This document shows positions 16,410 through 24,931 of a DNA stretch of 64,000 bases, one piece after another. The DNA comes from Dyella lutea. GTDB lineage: Bacteria > Pseudomonadota > Gammaproteobacteria > Xanthomonadales > Rhodanobacteraceae. Made by a program: the position numbers and the translations under genes. The notes beneath the pieces are model-generated. The model searched no databases, was not told the origin of the DNA, and worked only from the letters and a program-made list of their open reading frames with translations. The stretch covers positions 124,001 to 188,000 of the forward strand of contig NZ_JAMZEK010000005.1 in assembly GCF_024158035.1 (NCBI RefSeq), read 5' to 3'. How positions within the stretch are numbered: the stretch's first letter is position 1; every line of letters begins with the position of its first letter.

Positions 16410-17624
16410 TCAACGCCCCGCATCACGTTCCACCTCGCCCCACACCCGCAGCAGATTGCCGCCCCAGATCTTCGCGATGTCCCCATCGCTGAAGCCGGCG
16501 CGCCGCAGCGCGGCGGTGACGTTACGGGTCTGGCTGGCATCGGTCCAGCCGGTGATGCCGCCGCCGCCGTCGAAGTCCGAGGCGATGCCGACGTGGTCGA
16601 TGCCGGCGACGTCCACCATGTGGCGGATCTGCTTCACGTAGTCGTCCACCGTGGGCAGCGGAAATGTCTTCTCGATCTCGGCCATGCCCCTGGCCATCGC
16701 CGGCAGGTAGTCGTGCTTGTCGGAGTCGTACTTCGCATCGCCAGCCGCGCGGGCGACCTGCGCCTGCAGCTTCTTTTCCGACGCCTCGCGACCGGAGTCC
16801 TTCTTCAGGAACTCCTTGTAGGCCACCGCCTGGATCACGCCGCCCTTGGCAGCGATGGCGCGCAGCAGGTCGTCGGGGAGGTTGCGCGGGTGGTCGAGCA
16901 CGGCGCGCGCGCCGGAGTGCGAGGCGATGATCGGCGCAGTGGATACCGCGAGCGCGTCGCGCACGCAGCGGTCCGACGCGTGCGAGATGTCGACCATGAT
17001 GCCGAGCGCGTTGGCGCGTTTGACCACCGCGCGACCGAAGTCGCTCATGCCGTGGTCACCCGGGCTGTTCATCGCGCGCTCGCCGTGTTCAGTGTCAGGC
17101 AGCGAGCTGGTGCACAGGTCGTTGTTGCCCACGTGGACCAGCCCGACGTAGCGCGCGCCGCGGTCGTAGGCGGCGTCGAGCCGGTGCAGGTCGTGGCCGA
17201 GCGAGTAGGCGTTCTCGACGCCGATCATCGCCGAGAGCAGGCCGGCCTTGCGGTTGGCCAGCGCCTGCGCGGGCGTGGTGGCCAGCCGGATGCGGTTGGG
17301 GTAGGTCATCAGCATGTCGTCGATGGCGTCGTATTTCTCCTCGGCCTGCTGCACGGCTTTCGCGTAGCCGGCGGCGTCCAGCTTGTGTTGCGGCACCCAG
17401 ATCACGAAGAACGCGGCGTTGAGGCCGCCGCGCTCCATCTTGCCCAGGTCGACCAGCAGCGGCGTGGCCTTGCCGACGTCGAAGCGCGACTCGTGCATGT
17501 AGGTGAAGGGGATATCGACGTGGGTGTCCAGGGTGATCGGCGGATCGACCTGAGCCAGCGCGGTGCCGGCCAGCACATGGCCGGAAAGGGCGAGGGCGGT
17601 CAGGCAGGCCAGACGTCGCAGCAT
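16410..17624 (-). CDS. Exported membrane-dipeptidase family enzyme (peptidase M19)
   Basis: A 404-residue protein with signal MLRRLACLTALALSGHVLAGTALA. Renal-dipeptidase metal ligands are all present in order: HxD in LDTHVDIPF, Glu in IGVENAYSLG, His in VGLVHVGNND, and His in DISHASD and ASHSGAR. M19 enzymes split dipeptides and, unusually, accept a D-residue in the second position, so L-Ala-D-Glu-like or other LD-dipeptides from wall peptides are plausible substrates. It lies 19 bp after the diaminopimelate decarboxylase gene, in the same leftward array. Confidence 0.92.
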   Translation of the reverse strand: MLRRLACLTALALSGHVLAGTALAQVDPPITLDTHVDIPFTYMHESRFDVGKATPLLVDLGKMERGGLNAAFFVIWVPQHKLDAAGYAKAVQQAEEKYDAIDDMLMTYPNRIRLATTPAQALANRKAGLLSAMIGVENAYSLGHDLHRLDAAYDRGARYVGLVHVGNNDLCTSSLPDTEHGERAMNSPGDHGMSDFGRAVVKRANALGIMVDISHASDRCVRDALAVSTAPIIASHSGARAVLDHPRNLPDDLLRAIAAKGGVIQAVAYKEFLKKDSGREASEKKLQAQVARAAGDAKYDSDKHDYLPAMARGMAEIEKTFPLPTVDDYVKQIRHMVDVAGIDHVGIASDFDGGGGITGWTDASQTRNVTAALRRAGFSDGDIAKIWGGNLLRVWGEVERDAGR

Positions 17625-17643
17625 GGTTCGGATCCCCTTGGAG

Positions 17644-18903
17644 TCAGGTGGTGTGCCAGTGTCGCGCAGCTTGCTCGCCAGCGATCATCTCCTGCCAGGT
17701 CTGGCGGCGTCGCACCTCGGCGTAGCGACCGGAGTCCAGCAGTACCTCGGCAGCCAGCGGCCGCGAGTTGTAGGTGGAGGCCATGGATGCGCCGTAGGCG
17801 CCGGTGGTGTGGATCATCAGCAGGTCGCCGGCGTTGCAGCGCGGCAGCGTGCGGGCGCGGGCGAAGGTGTCGCCGGTCTCGCAGACCGGACCGACCACGT
17901 CATAGGTCTCCAGCGGGCGCGGTTGCGCGTCGACCGGCTCGATGTCGTGCCAGGCCTCGTACAGGCTGGGGCGCAGCAGGTCGTTCATCGCCGCATCCAG
18001 CACCAGGAATGGATGATTCGCGCCCGGCTTGATGCGGATCACGCGGGTCAGCAGCACGCCGGCCTCGGCCACCAGCCAGCGCCCCGGCTCCAGCACCAGC
18101 CGCCCGTCGAAACCGGCCAGCGCCTCGCGGATCGCCGCCACGTAGCCGACTGCGGCGATCGGTCGTTCCCCTTCGCGGTAGCGCACGCCGAGCCCGCCGC
18201 CGACGTCGATGCTGGCGATCGCATGGCCGGCGTCGCGCAGCTCGTGCCAGAAGGCGGCGACCCGCTGCAGCGCCTGGCGGATCGGGGCCAGTTCCAGCAG
18301 CTGCGAACCGATGTGGGCGTGCAGGCCGTCCAGCCGCACGTTCGGGAAGCCCGCGGCGTGGTCGAACCAGTCGCGCGCCTCGTCCAGGCCCACACCGAAC
18401 TTGTTTTCGGCGCGTCCGGTGGAAATCTTCGCGTGGGTGCGGGCGTCCACGTCGGGGTTGATGCGTACCGCGGCGCGGGCGACGGTGTTCATCGATGCGG
18501 CGACCGCCTGCAGCGTCTCCAGCTCGTCGCGCGACTCCAGGTTGAAGCGGCCGATGCCGGCGGCGAGTGCCTCCCGCATCTCCTCTGCGGTCTTGCCGAC
18601 GCCTGAGAACACGATGCGCCCGGGCCGGATGCCGGCCTGCAGGCAGCGCCACAGTTCCCCAGCGGAGACGATATCTGCGCCCAGTTCGTGTTCGGCCATC
18701 AGCTGCAGGACCGCCACGTTGCTGTTGGCTTTCGCGGCGTAGCAGACCAGCGCATTCAGGCCGGTGAGCGCGGACAGCAGCTCGTCGATCCGCGCACGGA
18801 TCGTGCTGGCCGAATACGCGTACGTCGGTGTGCCGACGCGGGAGGCCAGGGCGGCGATGTCGACACCGTCGAACAGGGGAACGGATCCGGCCCGGGAGGT
18901 CAT
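17644..18903 (-). CDS. lysA: Diaminopimelate decarboxylase (stand-alone)
   Basis: A 419-residue fold-III PLP enzyme. The PLP lysine is in CYAAKANSN near residue 60. HIGSQ, the glycine-rich phosphate loop DVGGGLGVRY, EPGRWLV, CETGD (with the essential Cys at the dimer active site) and GAYGASMAS follow in order. It converts meso-DAP to L-lysine. Start at MTSRAGSV (18903); the open frame continues upstream to 18993 but crosses the terminator of the receptor gene. Its setting, between a receptor and a dipeptidase rather than among lysine-synthesis genes, suggests a catabolic role on DAP released from peptidoglycan. Confidence 0.9.
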   Translation of the reverse strand: MTSRAGSVPLFDGVDIAALASRVGTPTYAYSASTIRARIDELLSALTGLNALVCYAAKANSNVAVLQLMAEHELGADIVSAGELWRCLQAGIRPGRIVFSGVGKTAEEMREALAAGIGRFNLESRDELETLQAVAASMNTVARAAVRINPDVDARTHAKISTGRAENKFGVGLDEARDWFDHAAGFPNVRLDGLHAHIGSQLLELAPIRQALQRVAAFWHELRDAGHAIASIDVGGGLGVRYREGERPIAAVGYVAAIREALAGFDGRLVLEPGRWLVAEAGVLLTRVIRIKPGANHPFLVLDAAMNDLLRPSLYEAWHDIEPVDAQPRPLETYDVVGPVCETGDTFARARTLPRCNAGDLLMIHTTGAYGASMASTYNSRPLAAEVLLDSGRYAEVRRRQTWQEMIAGEQAARHWHTT

Positions 18904-18973
18904 GCCGGGAGTGGAGGAACGGTGCGCATCGTGTGTCAGCAAGCAGGCGTCCGTCGTCGGCGAGCAGGGTTTG

Positions 18974-19006
18974 AAAAAAAGCGGCCCGCACACGCGGTGC
19001 GGGCCG
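18974..19006 (-). terminator. Intrinsic terminator after the TonB-dependent receptor gene
   Basis: GGCCCGCAC (18983-18991), a 5-base loop and GTGCGGGCC (18997-19005) form a GC-rich stem. Read on the minus strand it is followed by GC and then seven T. It stands 18 bases past the receptor stop, so lysA probably needs its own promoter or read-through. Confidence 0.85.
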
Positions 19007-19023
19007 GACGGGGAGGGCGTGCC

Positions 19024-22017
19024 TTAGAAGTCCACCGCGACGGTGAGCTGGGTGAAGCGCGGGCTCTGGAAGCCCAGCGGTCGCAGGAAGGTGGGGTTGG
19101 TGGAGCTGGAGATGTCGGTCTGCAGGTCCTGGTCCACCTGCACCGTGCGCTGCTGGTTGAGCAGGTTGTAGACGGCCAGCTTCACCCGCAGGTTGCCGCC
19201 TTCGAACGGCCGCAGGTAACTGAGGCTGGCGCCCAGGGTGTAGGTCCACGGCAGGCGGCCGTACTTGCCGCGCGGCGAGCGCTCGTAGACGCGGTCCTCG
19301 GACACCGGCGACTCGCAGTTCTGCACGCAGATGAAGTAGCTGTGGTAGTTGGTGGCGTCGTACGGGTTGCCTACACCGAAGCCGGTGATCGGGCCGCCGG
19401 AATGGACGTCCAGATCGCCACCGAGCTGCCAGTGCGGGGTCAGCGCATAGGTGCCGCGAACCTTCAACTGGTGCCGGCGATCGTTGGGCAGGTAGCCGTC
19501 GCCGCCCAGGTTCACCCAGGGATCGTCGAAGTTCTCGGTGCGACCGGTGTCGTCGAAGTTGGTGTCCGAGTTCACCGGACCTTCGGCATTGCCGCGGTTC
19601 CACGACATCACGTAGGAGGCATTGAACGCCCACTTCTCGTCCCAGGCGCGGTTGAGCTGCAACTCCAGCGCCGCGTAGGTGCGCTTGGGCTTCACCCAGC
19701 CGCGCTGGCCGAGATAGTTGCCGTCAGCGTCGTACATCGCCCAGCCCTGCTTGGAGGTGTCGATGGTGATGTAGCCGTCGGCGTTGCCGTCGCAGTTGGT
19801 GTCGCCCCAGACGGTGACCTTCTTGCCCGGGTTGGCCATCACCCAGCCGACGTAGCCGTCGCCGCCGCACTGCGGGGTGGCGCTGATCTCCATGTCGTCG
19901 ATGGCGTTGTGCAGACGGCGGTAGGTGCCGCTGACGCCCCACGACCAGCTGGCGTCCAGCATCTGCTGGAAGCCGAGAATCGCCTCGTCCTGGTAGACCG
20001 GGTCCATGTTGCGGTCGACCTCCGAGCGCAGGTCGCCGACGGTGCCGTCGCCCTGTGAGGTGTCCACGTTGCCCAGCTGCGGGCCGAGCTTGGGCACCGC
20101 GTACTGGGTGCCGTCGATGGTCTTGATCTCCCAGCCGTCGAACGCGTAGTAGGTGCGCTCGTCGAGCAGGCCACCGGCCTGCTTGATGTTGATCACGTTG
20201 GCCACCGGCAGGTAGTAGCGGCCGAGGTTGCCGAACAGCTTGGTGCTGCCGTCGCCTTTCATGTCCCAGGAAAAGCCCAGGCGCGGGGCGATCTGCTTGT
20301 CCATCTTGATGTAGCTGTGGCCCGCGGCGTCCTGGTTGTCGAAGCTGTCGTTGCGCAGGCCGGCGTTGAGCACCAGGTTCGGGGTGACCTGCCAGTTGTC
20401 CTCGAGGTAGTAGGCCGAATCCACCGTGGTGAAGGTGCCGGCGATCTCGTAGCGGCGCGCGCGCACGTAGCCGATGTAGCCGGCTGGCAGAGTGGCTCCG
20501 TTGGGGATGGTGGCGCCGGTGCTGGCGGCGTAGACGTTGTAGTAGTAAGCGCCCGGGCCGGCATAGTGGCGGGCGTAGTCGGACGTGTTGTTCTCGTGGT
20601 CGTAGCCGAAGCGCAGCAGGTGGTCGCCCAGCGTCCACTCGAAGTCGGCACGGCCCTGCTTGCGCACGTCGTTGCGCTTGTAGACGGTGGAGCTGGTGGT
20701 GCAGCCCAGCGGCACGCCCGGGTCGTTGATGTCCAGCAGCGCGCTGCTGGCCGCCACCACGTTGCATGCCAGATCGAGCTGCGAGCGCGTGAACGATTCG
20801 CGTTCGTTGCGGCCGACCATCAGCTTCATCGACAGGTCGTTGGTGAGGTAGCTGGTCCAGGTCAGCGCCCAGTTGCGGCCGCCGGTGTCGGTGAACACCT
20901 GGTTGGTGCGCTTGCCGCGGGTGTCGGTATCGAAATCGTAGGCGTAAACGTCGCCGACGTTGTGGTTCTTGTCCGAGAAGGCCATCAGCGACAGGGTATT
21001 GTTGTCGGTGACGTTCCAGTCGATGGTGGTGCCCCAGAAACCGGTGTCGGCCTGGTTGTCGGTCATCACCGTGCCGGCGTTGTTGGTGTTACTGGGGCTG
21101 TTGCCGCGCGCCTCGTACATGGCGAAGAAGAACAGCTTGTCCTTCACGATCGGGCCGGAGGCCCAGACGTTGGTCTTGATCAGCGACTCGGTGTCGCGGC
21201 TGGCGGTGATGTAGCGGCGGCCGTCGGGGGTGTAGTGGTCGTCGGCGGAGGAATGCCAGCTCGACGGCTCCATGGTGATCTCGGTGCCGGCATGGAACTC
21301 GTTGGTGCCCGAGCGCGCCACCGCGTTGACCACGCCGCCGGTGGTGCGGCCGAATTCGACCGAGTAGCCACCGGTCTTGACCTGGAACTGGTCGTAGAAG
21401 GCGAAGGGCGCCTCGGAGAAGCCGTTGCGGTTGTAGAAGTCGGTGACGTTGAGGCCGTTCACGTAGAACGCGTTCTCGGCCACCGAGGAGCCGCCGAAGG
21501 AGATACCGCCGAAGTTCGAGTTGCCCTTCACCACGCCCGGCGCCAGCAGTGCCACCGAGGTGACGTTCTGGTCCACCGGCAGGCGGCTCAGTTCGGCGCG
21601 GGAGACGATGGTGGCCGACTCGGTGGAGCTGACGTCGATCACCGGCAGCACCGAGCTGGTGACGCTGATCGCCGAGAGGTTGGTCGCACGGACCGCACCG
21701 ATGTCCACCGCGGTGGTGGTGCCCAGCGCGACGGTGACGTTGCGGCTCGGTGCCACCGGCTGGCCGTCCACCGTGGCGGAGAGGGTGTACTGGCCCACCG
21801 GCAGGAACGGGAAGCGGTAGTTGCCGTTGGCGTCGGCGGTCACCTTGCGGGTGAGGCCGGTCTCCGGATTGGTGACGGTGACCATCGCGCCGGCCTTGGT
21901 ATGGCCGGACACCGAGCCGTCGTTGTTGGCCGCATAGGCGGCCGGGAAGGCCACCGCCAGGCCCAGGCCCAGCGCGATGCTCAATGCGGTCTTGCGCACA
22001 TGCCGACTGCTGCTCAT
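19024..22017 (-). CDS. TonB-dependent receptor with carboxypeptidase-regulatory-like domain (Oar type)
   Basis: A 997-residue outer-membrane protein. It has a signal peptide (ALSIALGLGLAVAFPAAYA), then a transthyretin-like regulatory domain (about residues 30-110, VTNPETGLTRKVTADANGNY...FLPVGQYTL), a plug domain (LSRLPVDQNVTSVALLAPGV...ENAFYVNGLNVTDFY) and a long 22-strand-type barrel ending in LTVAVDF with a terminal Phe. Oar-type receptors import peptides or bulky substrates, or anchor proteases. It lies 49 bp downstream of the transglutaminase-like gene and inside a set of wall-peptide enzymes, so peptidoglycan fragments are a plausible ligand. The substrate is inference. Confidence 0.93.
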   Translation of the reverse strand: MSSSRHVRKTALSIALGLGLAVAFPAAYAANNDGSVSGHTKAGAMVTVTNPETGLTRKVTADANGNYRFPFLPVGQYTLSATVDGQPVAPSRNVTVALGTTTAVDIGAVRATNLSAISVTSSVLPVIDVSSTESATIVSRAELSRLPVDQNVTSVALLAPGVVKGNSNFGGISFGGSSVAENAFYVNGLNVTDFYNRNGFSEAPFAFYDQFQVKTGGYSVEFGRTTGGVVNAVARSGTNEFHAGTEITMEPSSWHSSADDHYTPDGRRYITASRDTESLIKTNVWASGPIVKDKLFFFAMYEARGNSPSNTNNAGTVMTDNQADTGFWGTTIDWNVTDNNTLSLMAFSDKNHNVGDVYAYDFDTDTRGKRTNQVFTDTGGRNWALTWTSYLTNDLSMKLMVGRNERESFTRSQLDLACNVVAASSALLDINDPGVPLGCTTSSTVYKRNDVRKQGRADFEWTLGDHLLRFGYDHENNTSDYARHYAGPGAYYYNVYAASTGATIPNGATLPAGYIGYVRARRYEIAGTFTTVDSAYYLEDNWQVTPNLVLNAGLRNDSFDNQDAAGHSYIKMDKQIAPRLGFSWDMKGDGSTKLFGNLGRYYLPVANVINIKQAGGLLDERTYYAFDGWEIKTIDGTQYAVPKLGPQLGNVDTSQGDGTVGDLRSEVDRNMDPVYQDEAILGFQQMLDASWSWGVSGTYRRLHNAIDDMEISATPQCGGDGYVGWVMANPGKKVTVWGDTNCDGNADGYITIDTSKQGWAMYDADGNYLGQRGWVKPKRTYAALELQLNRAWDEKWAFNASYVMSWNRGNAEGPVNSDTNFDDTGRTENFDDPWVNLGGDGYLPNDRRHQLKVRGTYALTPHWQLGGDLDVHSGGPITGFGVGNPYDATNYHSYFICVQNCESPVSEDRVYERSPRGKYGRLPWTYTLGASLSYLRPFEGGNLRVKLAVYNLLNQQRTVQVDQDLQTDISSSTNPTFLRPLGFQSPRFTQLTVAVDF

Positions 22018-22066
22018 TGCCCCATCTCCCCTCTCGCTTTGTCGGGCCGCGTGTGGTCGCGGCCGG

Positions 22067-23548
22067 TCAGTTGTCGGAGCGTCCGTGCAGTGGCAGTCGC
22101 TTCCAGGCGAAGTGGTAATGCCACTGGTTGAAGTACAGATTCCCGCCCCTCCACTCGACCTCGCCGCGTTGCGAGTCGACCGTCTCCGAGCGCGGGAAAG
22201 TCTTGGCCGGCACGAACGGCCGGCTGAAGTCGCTGTTGAAGGCGATGCGGTAGGCGTCGAGTCCGCCGAGGTAGAACCAGCGCAGCGCCGGGTCGTCGCC
22301 GGGCCCGGGCGCGAGCTGGCCGAAGGTCACGTCCACCGGCACCCAGCCGTAGGGCGGCAGGTAGAGCTGGCCCCAGTCGTGGATGTCGTCGTAGCGGCCG
22401 TCGGAGAACATCCAGCCGGACTGCCAGCGGCTCGGGATGCCGTTGAGCCGCAGCAGGGTCATCAGCAGCATGGTCTGCTCGCCGCAGTCGCCGTGGCCGG
22501 CGTGCAGGGTGTAGTCGCTGATGTTGCTGATGGTGGAGTACTCGCGCGCGCCGGCCCAGGGAATCCGATCGACCGCGGCGAACAGCTTCTGCGCGATGCG
22601 GTAGGGGTTCTTCTCGTCGCCCACCACCTTGCGCGAGAACGCGCGCAGGTCGTCGGTGAACACGATGTGCGGCGGGCGCTCGGCTACGTAGGGCGCCAGC
22701 GCGGGGGTGATGGTCTCGGCGCTTACCTTGTCCGCGTCGATGCGGTGGTACTGCGCCAGTACGGTCACGGCGTAGGTGATCGAGAATACGGTCGGCTGGC
22801 CCGCTACGGCCTGCTTCTGGAGATAGGCGGTGCGTTGCGCCGTCGACGGCGGCGCGACGCGCGCGCCGGTCGGCACGCTGCCGACCAGCCGGATCGCCTC
22901 CTGCTGGCCCGGGATCGCCTGCGGGTAGGGAATCCAGGCGCGCAGGGTCTGGCCGGCGGGCACCGCATCGGCATCGACGGTCAGCGTCTGGGTCACCTCC
23001 ACGCGCAGCGGATCCACCCCGCTGCGGCCGGTGGCCAGCGCGTCGCGCACCACGCTGCGGTGATGGTCGTTGAGCACGCCGTTGGGCGTGTCGTCGAACG
23101 GCTTGGGATCGGCGCGGCGCGCGCGGGCCTCGGCGCTCAGCCGGAACAGGTTGCCCGGCGAGCGGTTGAAGTAGAAGGTGTGCCCGTCGATGACCAGGTG
23201 CTCGAACAGGCCGGCGTGGTTCCAGCGGTCGAACTCGGCCTGGGTCAGGTCGGGGATCTCCTTGCGCACGCGCGCCTCGACCTGGTCGGCATCGAGACGG
23301 AAATCGAGCCGGATGCGCCGCATGCGCTCGCGCTGGAAGGCCAGCGCCTCGCGCTGTGCGGCGGACAGGCCCGGTTGCTTCAGTGCCGCGGTGATCGCCG
23401 CATCCGCGTCATGGAAATGTCCGGCGTCGATCTGGGCGATGATGGCAGGCAGGGAGTGATGATCGGGGGTGGCGGCCGGCACGGCGGCGGGCAGCGCAAG
23501 CAGCGTGGCGAGCAGCAGCGGACGGGTGCGACCGGTCCAGCCGGCCAT
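22067..23548 (-). CDS. Exported transglutaminase-like cysteine peptidase
   Basis: About 493 residues with a signal (RPLLLATLLALPAAVPAA). The C-terminal part carries the transglutaminase-core triad: Cys in GHGDCGEQTMLL, His in YDDIHDWGQLY and Asp in GWVPVDVTFG. Many bacterial members are peptidases or amidases rather than cross-linkers. The N-terminal half is a separate domain with DFRLDADQVEARVRKEIPDL. Start uncertain: ATG codons at 23608 and 23626 are also in frame and would add a basic stretch. It is the first gene of the leftward array, so it may define the array's entry function. Peptide cutting is inferred from context. Confidence 0.82.
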   Translation of the reverse strand: MAGWTGRTRPLLLATLLALPAAVPAATPDHHSLPAIIAQIDAGHFHDADAAITAALKQPGLSAAQREALAFQRERMRRIRLDFRLDADQVEARVRKEIPDLTQAEFDRWNHAGLFEHLVIDGHTFYFNRSPGNLFRLSAEARARRADPKPFDDTPNGVLNDHHRSVVRDALATGRSGVDPLRVEVTQTLTVDADAVPAGQTLRAWIPYPQAIPGQQEAIRLVGSVPTGARVAPPSTAQRTAYLQKQAVAGQPTVFSITYAVTVLAQYHRIDADKVSAETITPALAPYVAERPPHIVFTDDLRAFSRKVVGDEKNPYRIAQKLFAAVDRIPWAGAREYSTISNISDYTLHAGHGDCGEQTMLLMTLLRLNGIPSRWQSGWMFSDGRYDDIHDWGQLYLPPYGWVPVDVTFGQLAPGPGDDPALRWFYLGGLDAYRIAFNSDFSRPFVPAKTFPRSETVDSQRGEVEWRGGNLYFNQWHYHFAWKRLPLHGRSDN

Positions 23549-23698
23549 GGCCGCGCGGCGGTTTCCCGTGCCGGTCGACCGGTGATGCGGCAATCTGCTC
23601 CCCGTCATGCGTGCTTCCCCCGACATGAACTTGCGAAACCGTTGTGTAGCACGCTTGCAAAACAGCGTCAATAATTTATGCTGCTTTTGAATTTTGTA

Positions 23699-23713
23699 GG
23701 AATGACATATTCC
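23699..23713. promoter_or_regulatory. GGAAT-n5-ATTCC palindrome in the divergent control region
   Basis: GGAAT (23699-23703), GACAT, ATTCC (23709-23713) make a short perfect inverted repeat in the only AT-rich stretch (about 23655-23715) between the two divergent arrays. It lies 39 bases before the DUF819 start codon. It is a candidate operator for the RpiR-type regulator encoded in the rightward array. Promoter boxes nearby (TTGAAT at 23687, and AATAATTTATG about 23670-23680) are suggestive but do not give a clean spacing. Confidence 0.4.
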
Positions 23714-23751
23714 ATGACGGCACGGGACCCAGGTGCCCGACGGGGGCGCGA

Positions 23752-24903
23752 GTGATCCAGACGGTGTGGCCGTTTGTCGGCCTGATGCTGGTGGTGGCGG
23801 GAGTGTTTCCGGCGCTGGAGCGCCGCTTCGGCTGGCGCATCTTGCAGGTGCTGCCGCCGATCGTGATGGTCTATCTGCTGGTCACCACGCTGGCGATCGC
23901 CGGGGTGTGGCAGGTGAATGCGCCGATCAAGGCGGCGCAGTCGCTGCTGATTGGCAACCTGGTGCCGGCGCTGTTGTTCCTGCTGATGATCAACTGCGAC
24001 CTGCGCGCGATCTTCCGGCTCGGGCCGCGCGTGCTGGCGGTGTTTGCCTGCACCACGGTCAGCCTGTTCATCGCCTTCATCGCGACCTTCCTGATCTACC
24101 GCCACTGGCTGCGCGGCGACGACTGGCATCCGCTGGCCGCGCTGTCCGGCAGCTGGGTCGGCGGCACCGCCAACATGATCGGCGTGAAGCAGGGGATCGG
24201 CATGTCCGACCCGCACCTGGCGATGTCGCTGCTCACCGATGCGGTCTGCTATTCGATGTGGGTGGTGGTGCTGTTCTCGGTGGCGCGGCTGGCGCCGGCG
24301 TTCAACCGCTGGACCCGCGCGCGCTCCAGTGGCGAGCTGGAGGTGGCGGAAGTGGCGCCGAGCGGCCCCACCGTGCCGGAGAACGTACTGCTTTGGCTGG
24401 GCGCGGCGCTGCTGGCGACGACGCTGGCGCGGGTGGTTGCCGGCTGGTTGCCCACTTCCGAGATGGTCAGCGCCGGCACCTGGACGATCCTGCTGTCGAC
24501 GCTGGCCGGCCTGGCGGTGGCGCACACGCCGGTGGCGCGCTTTCCCGGGGCCGGCAGCATCTCCGGCGCGATGCTGATCTTCGTGGTGGCGATGCTGGCC
24601 TCGCAGAGCAACTTCCACGGCCTGGGCGAGGCGCCGCTGTACATCCTGTGCGGCGTCACCGTGATCGCGCTGCATGCGGTGCTGCTGGTGGGGTTTGCGC
24701 GGATTTTCCACTTCGACCTGTACCTGTGCGGCATCTCCTCGCTGGCGCACATCGGCGGTGTGGCGGCGGCCCCGGTGCTGGCGGCGGCGTATTCGCGCGC
24801 GCTGGTGCCGGTGGGCATCCTGCTCGCCCTGCTGGGCTACATCCTCGGGACTGCCTTCGGGCTGCTGGTGGCGTCGGTGATGTCGACGCTGGCCGTGCCC
24901 TGA
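23752..24903 (+). CDS. DUF819 family integral membrane protein, likely transporter
   Basis: A 383-residue protein starting with GTG after a GGGGG ribosome site. There are about ten hydrophobic membrane spans. Family-typical stretches include ALSGSWVGGTANMIGVKQGIG, GVTVIALHAVLLVGFARIF and SLAHIGGVAAAPVLAAAYS, forming two related halves with small-residue-rich signatures. DUF819 (YjcL-type) proteins have no firmly assigned substrate. In this window the gene leads the array that continues with an NlpC/P60 hydrolase and dipeptide epimerase, so import of wall-derived peptides or their products across the inner membrane is a reasonable hypothesis. An anion/solute carrier of another kind remains possible. 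Confidence 0.85.
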   Translation: MIQTVWPFVGLMLVVAGVFPALERRFGWRILQVLPPIVMVYLLVTTLAIAGVWQVNAPIKAAQSLLIGNLVPALLFLLMINCDLRAIFRLGPRVLAVFACTTVSLFIAFIATFLIYRHWLRGDDWHPLAALSGSWVGGTANMIGVKQGIGMSDPHLAMSLLTDAVCYSMWVVVLFSVARLAPAFNRWTRARSSGELEVAEVAPSGPTVPENVLLWLGAALLATTLARVVAGWLPTSEMVSAGTWTILLSTLAGLAVAHTPVARFPGAGSISGAMLIFVVAMLASQSNFHGLGEAPLYILCGVTVIALHAVLLVGFARIFHFDLYLCGISSLAHIGGVAAAPVLAAAYSRALVPVGILLALLGYILGTAFGLLVASVMSTLAVP

Positions 24904-24931
24904 GCCGGTCCTCCATGACGGGAATCCGACC

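Noticed and set aside
18904-18993. N-terminal extension of DAP decarboxylase
   Set aside because: The extension is encoded across the receptor's terminator and lacks family similarity; the ATG at 18903 gives a normal start.
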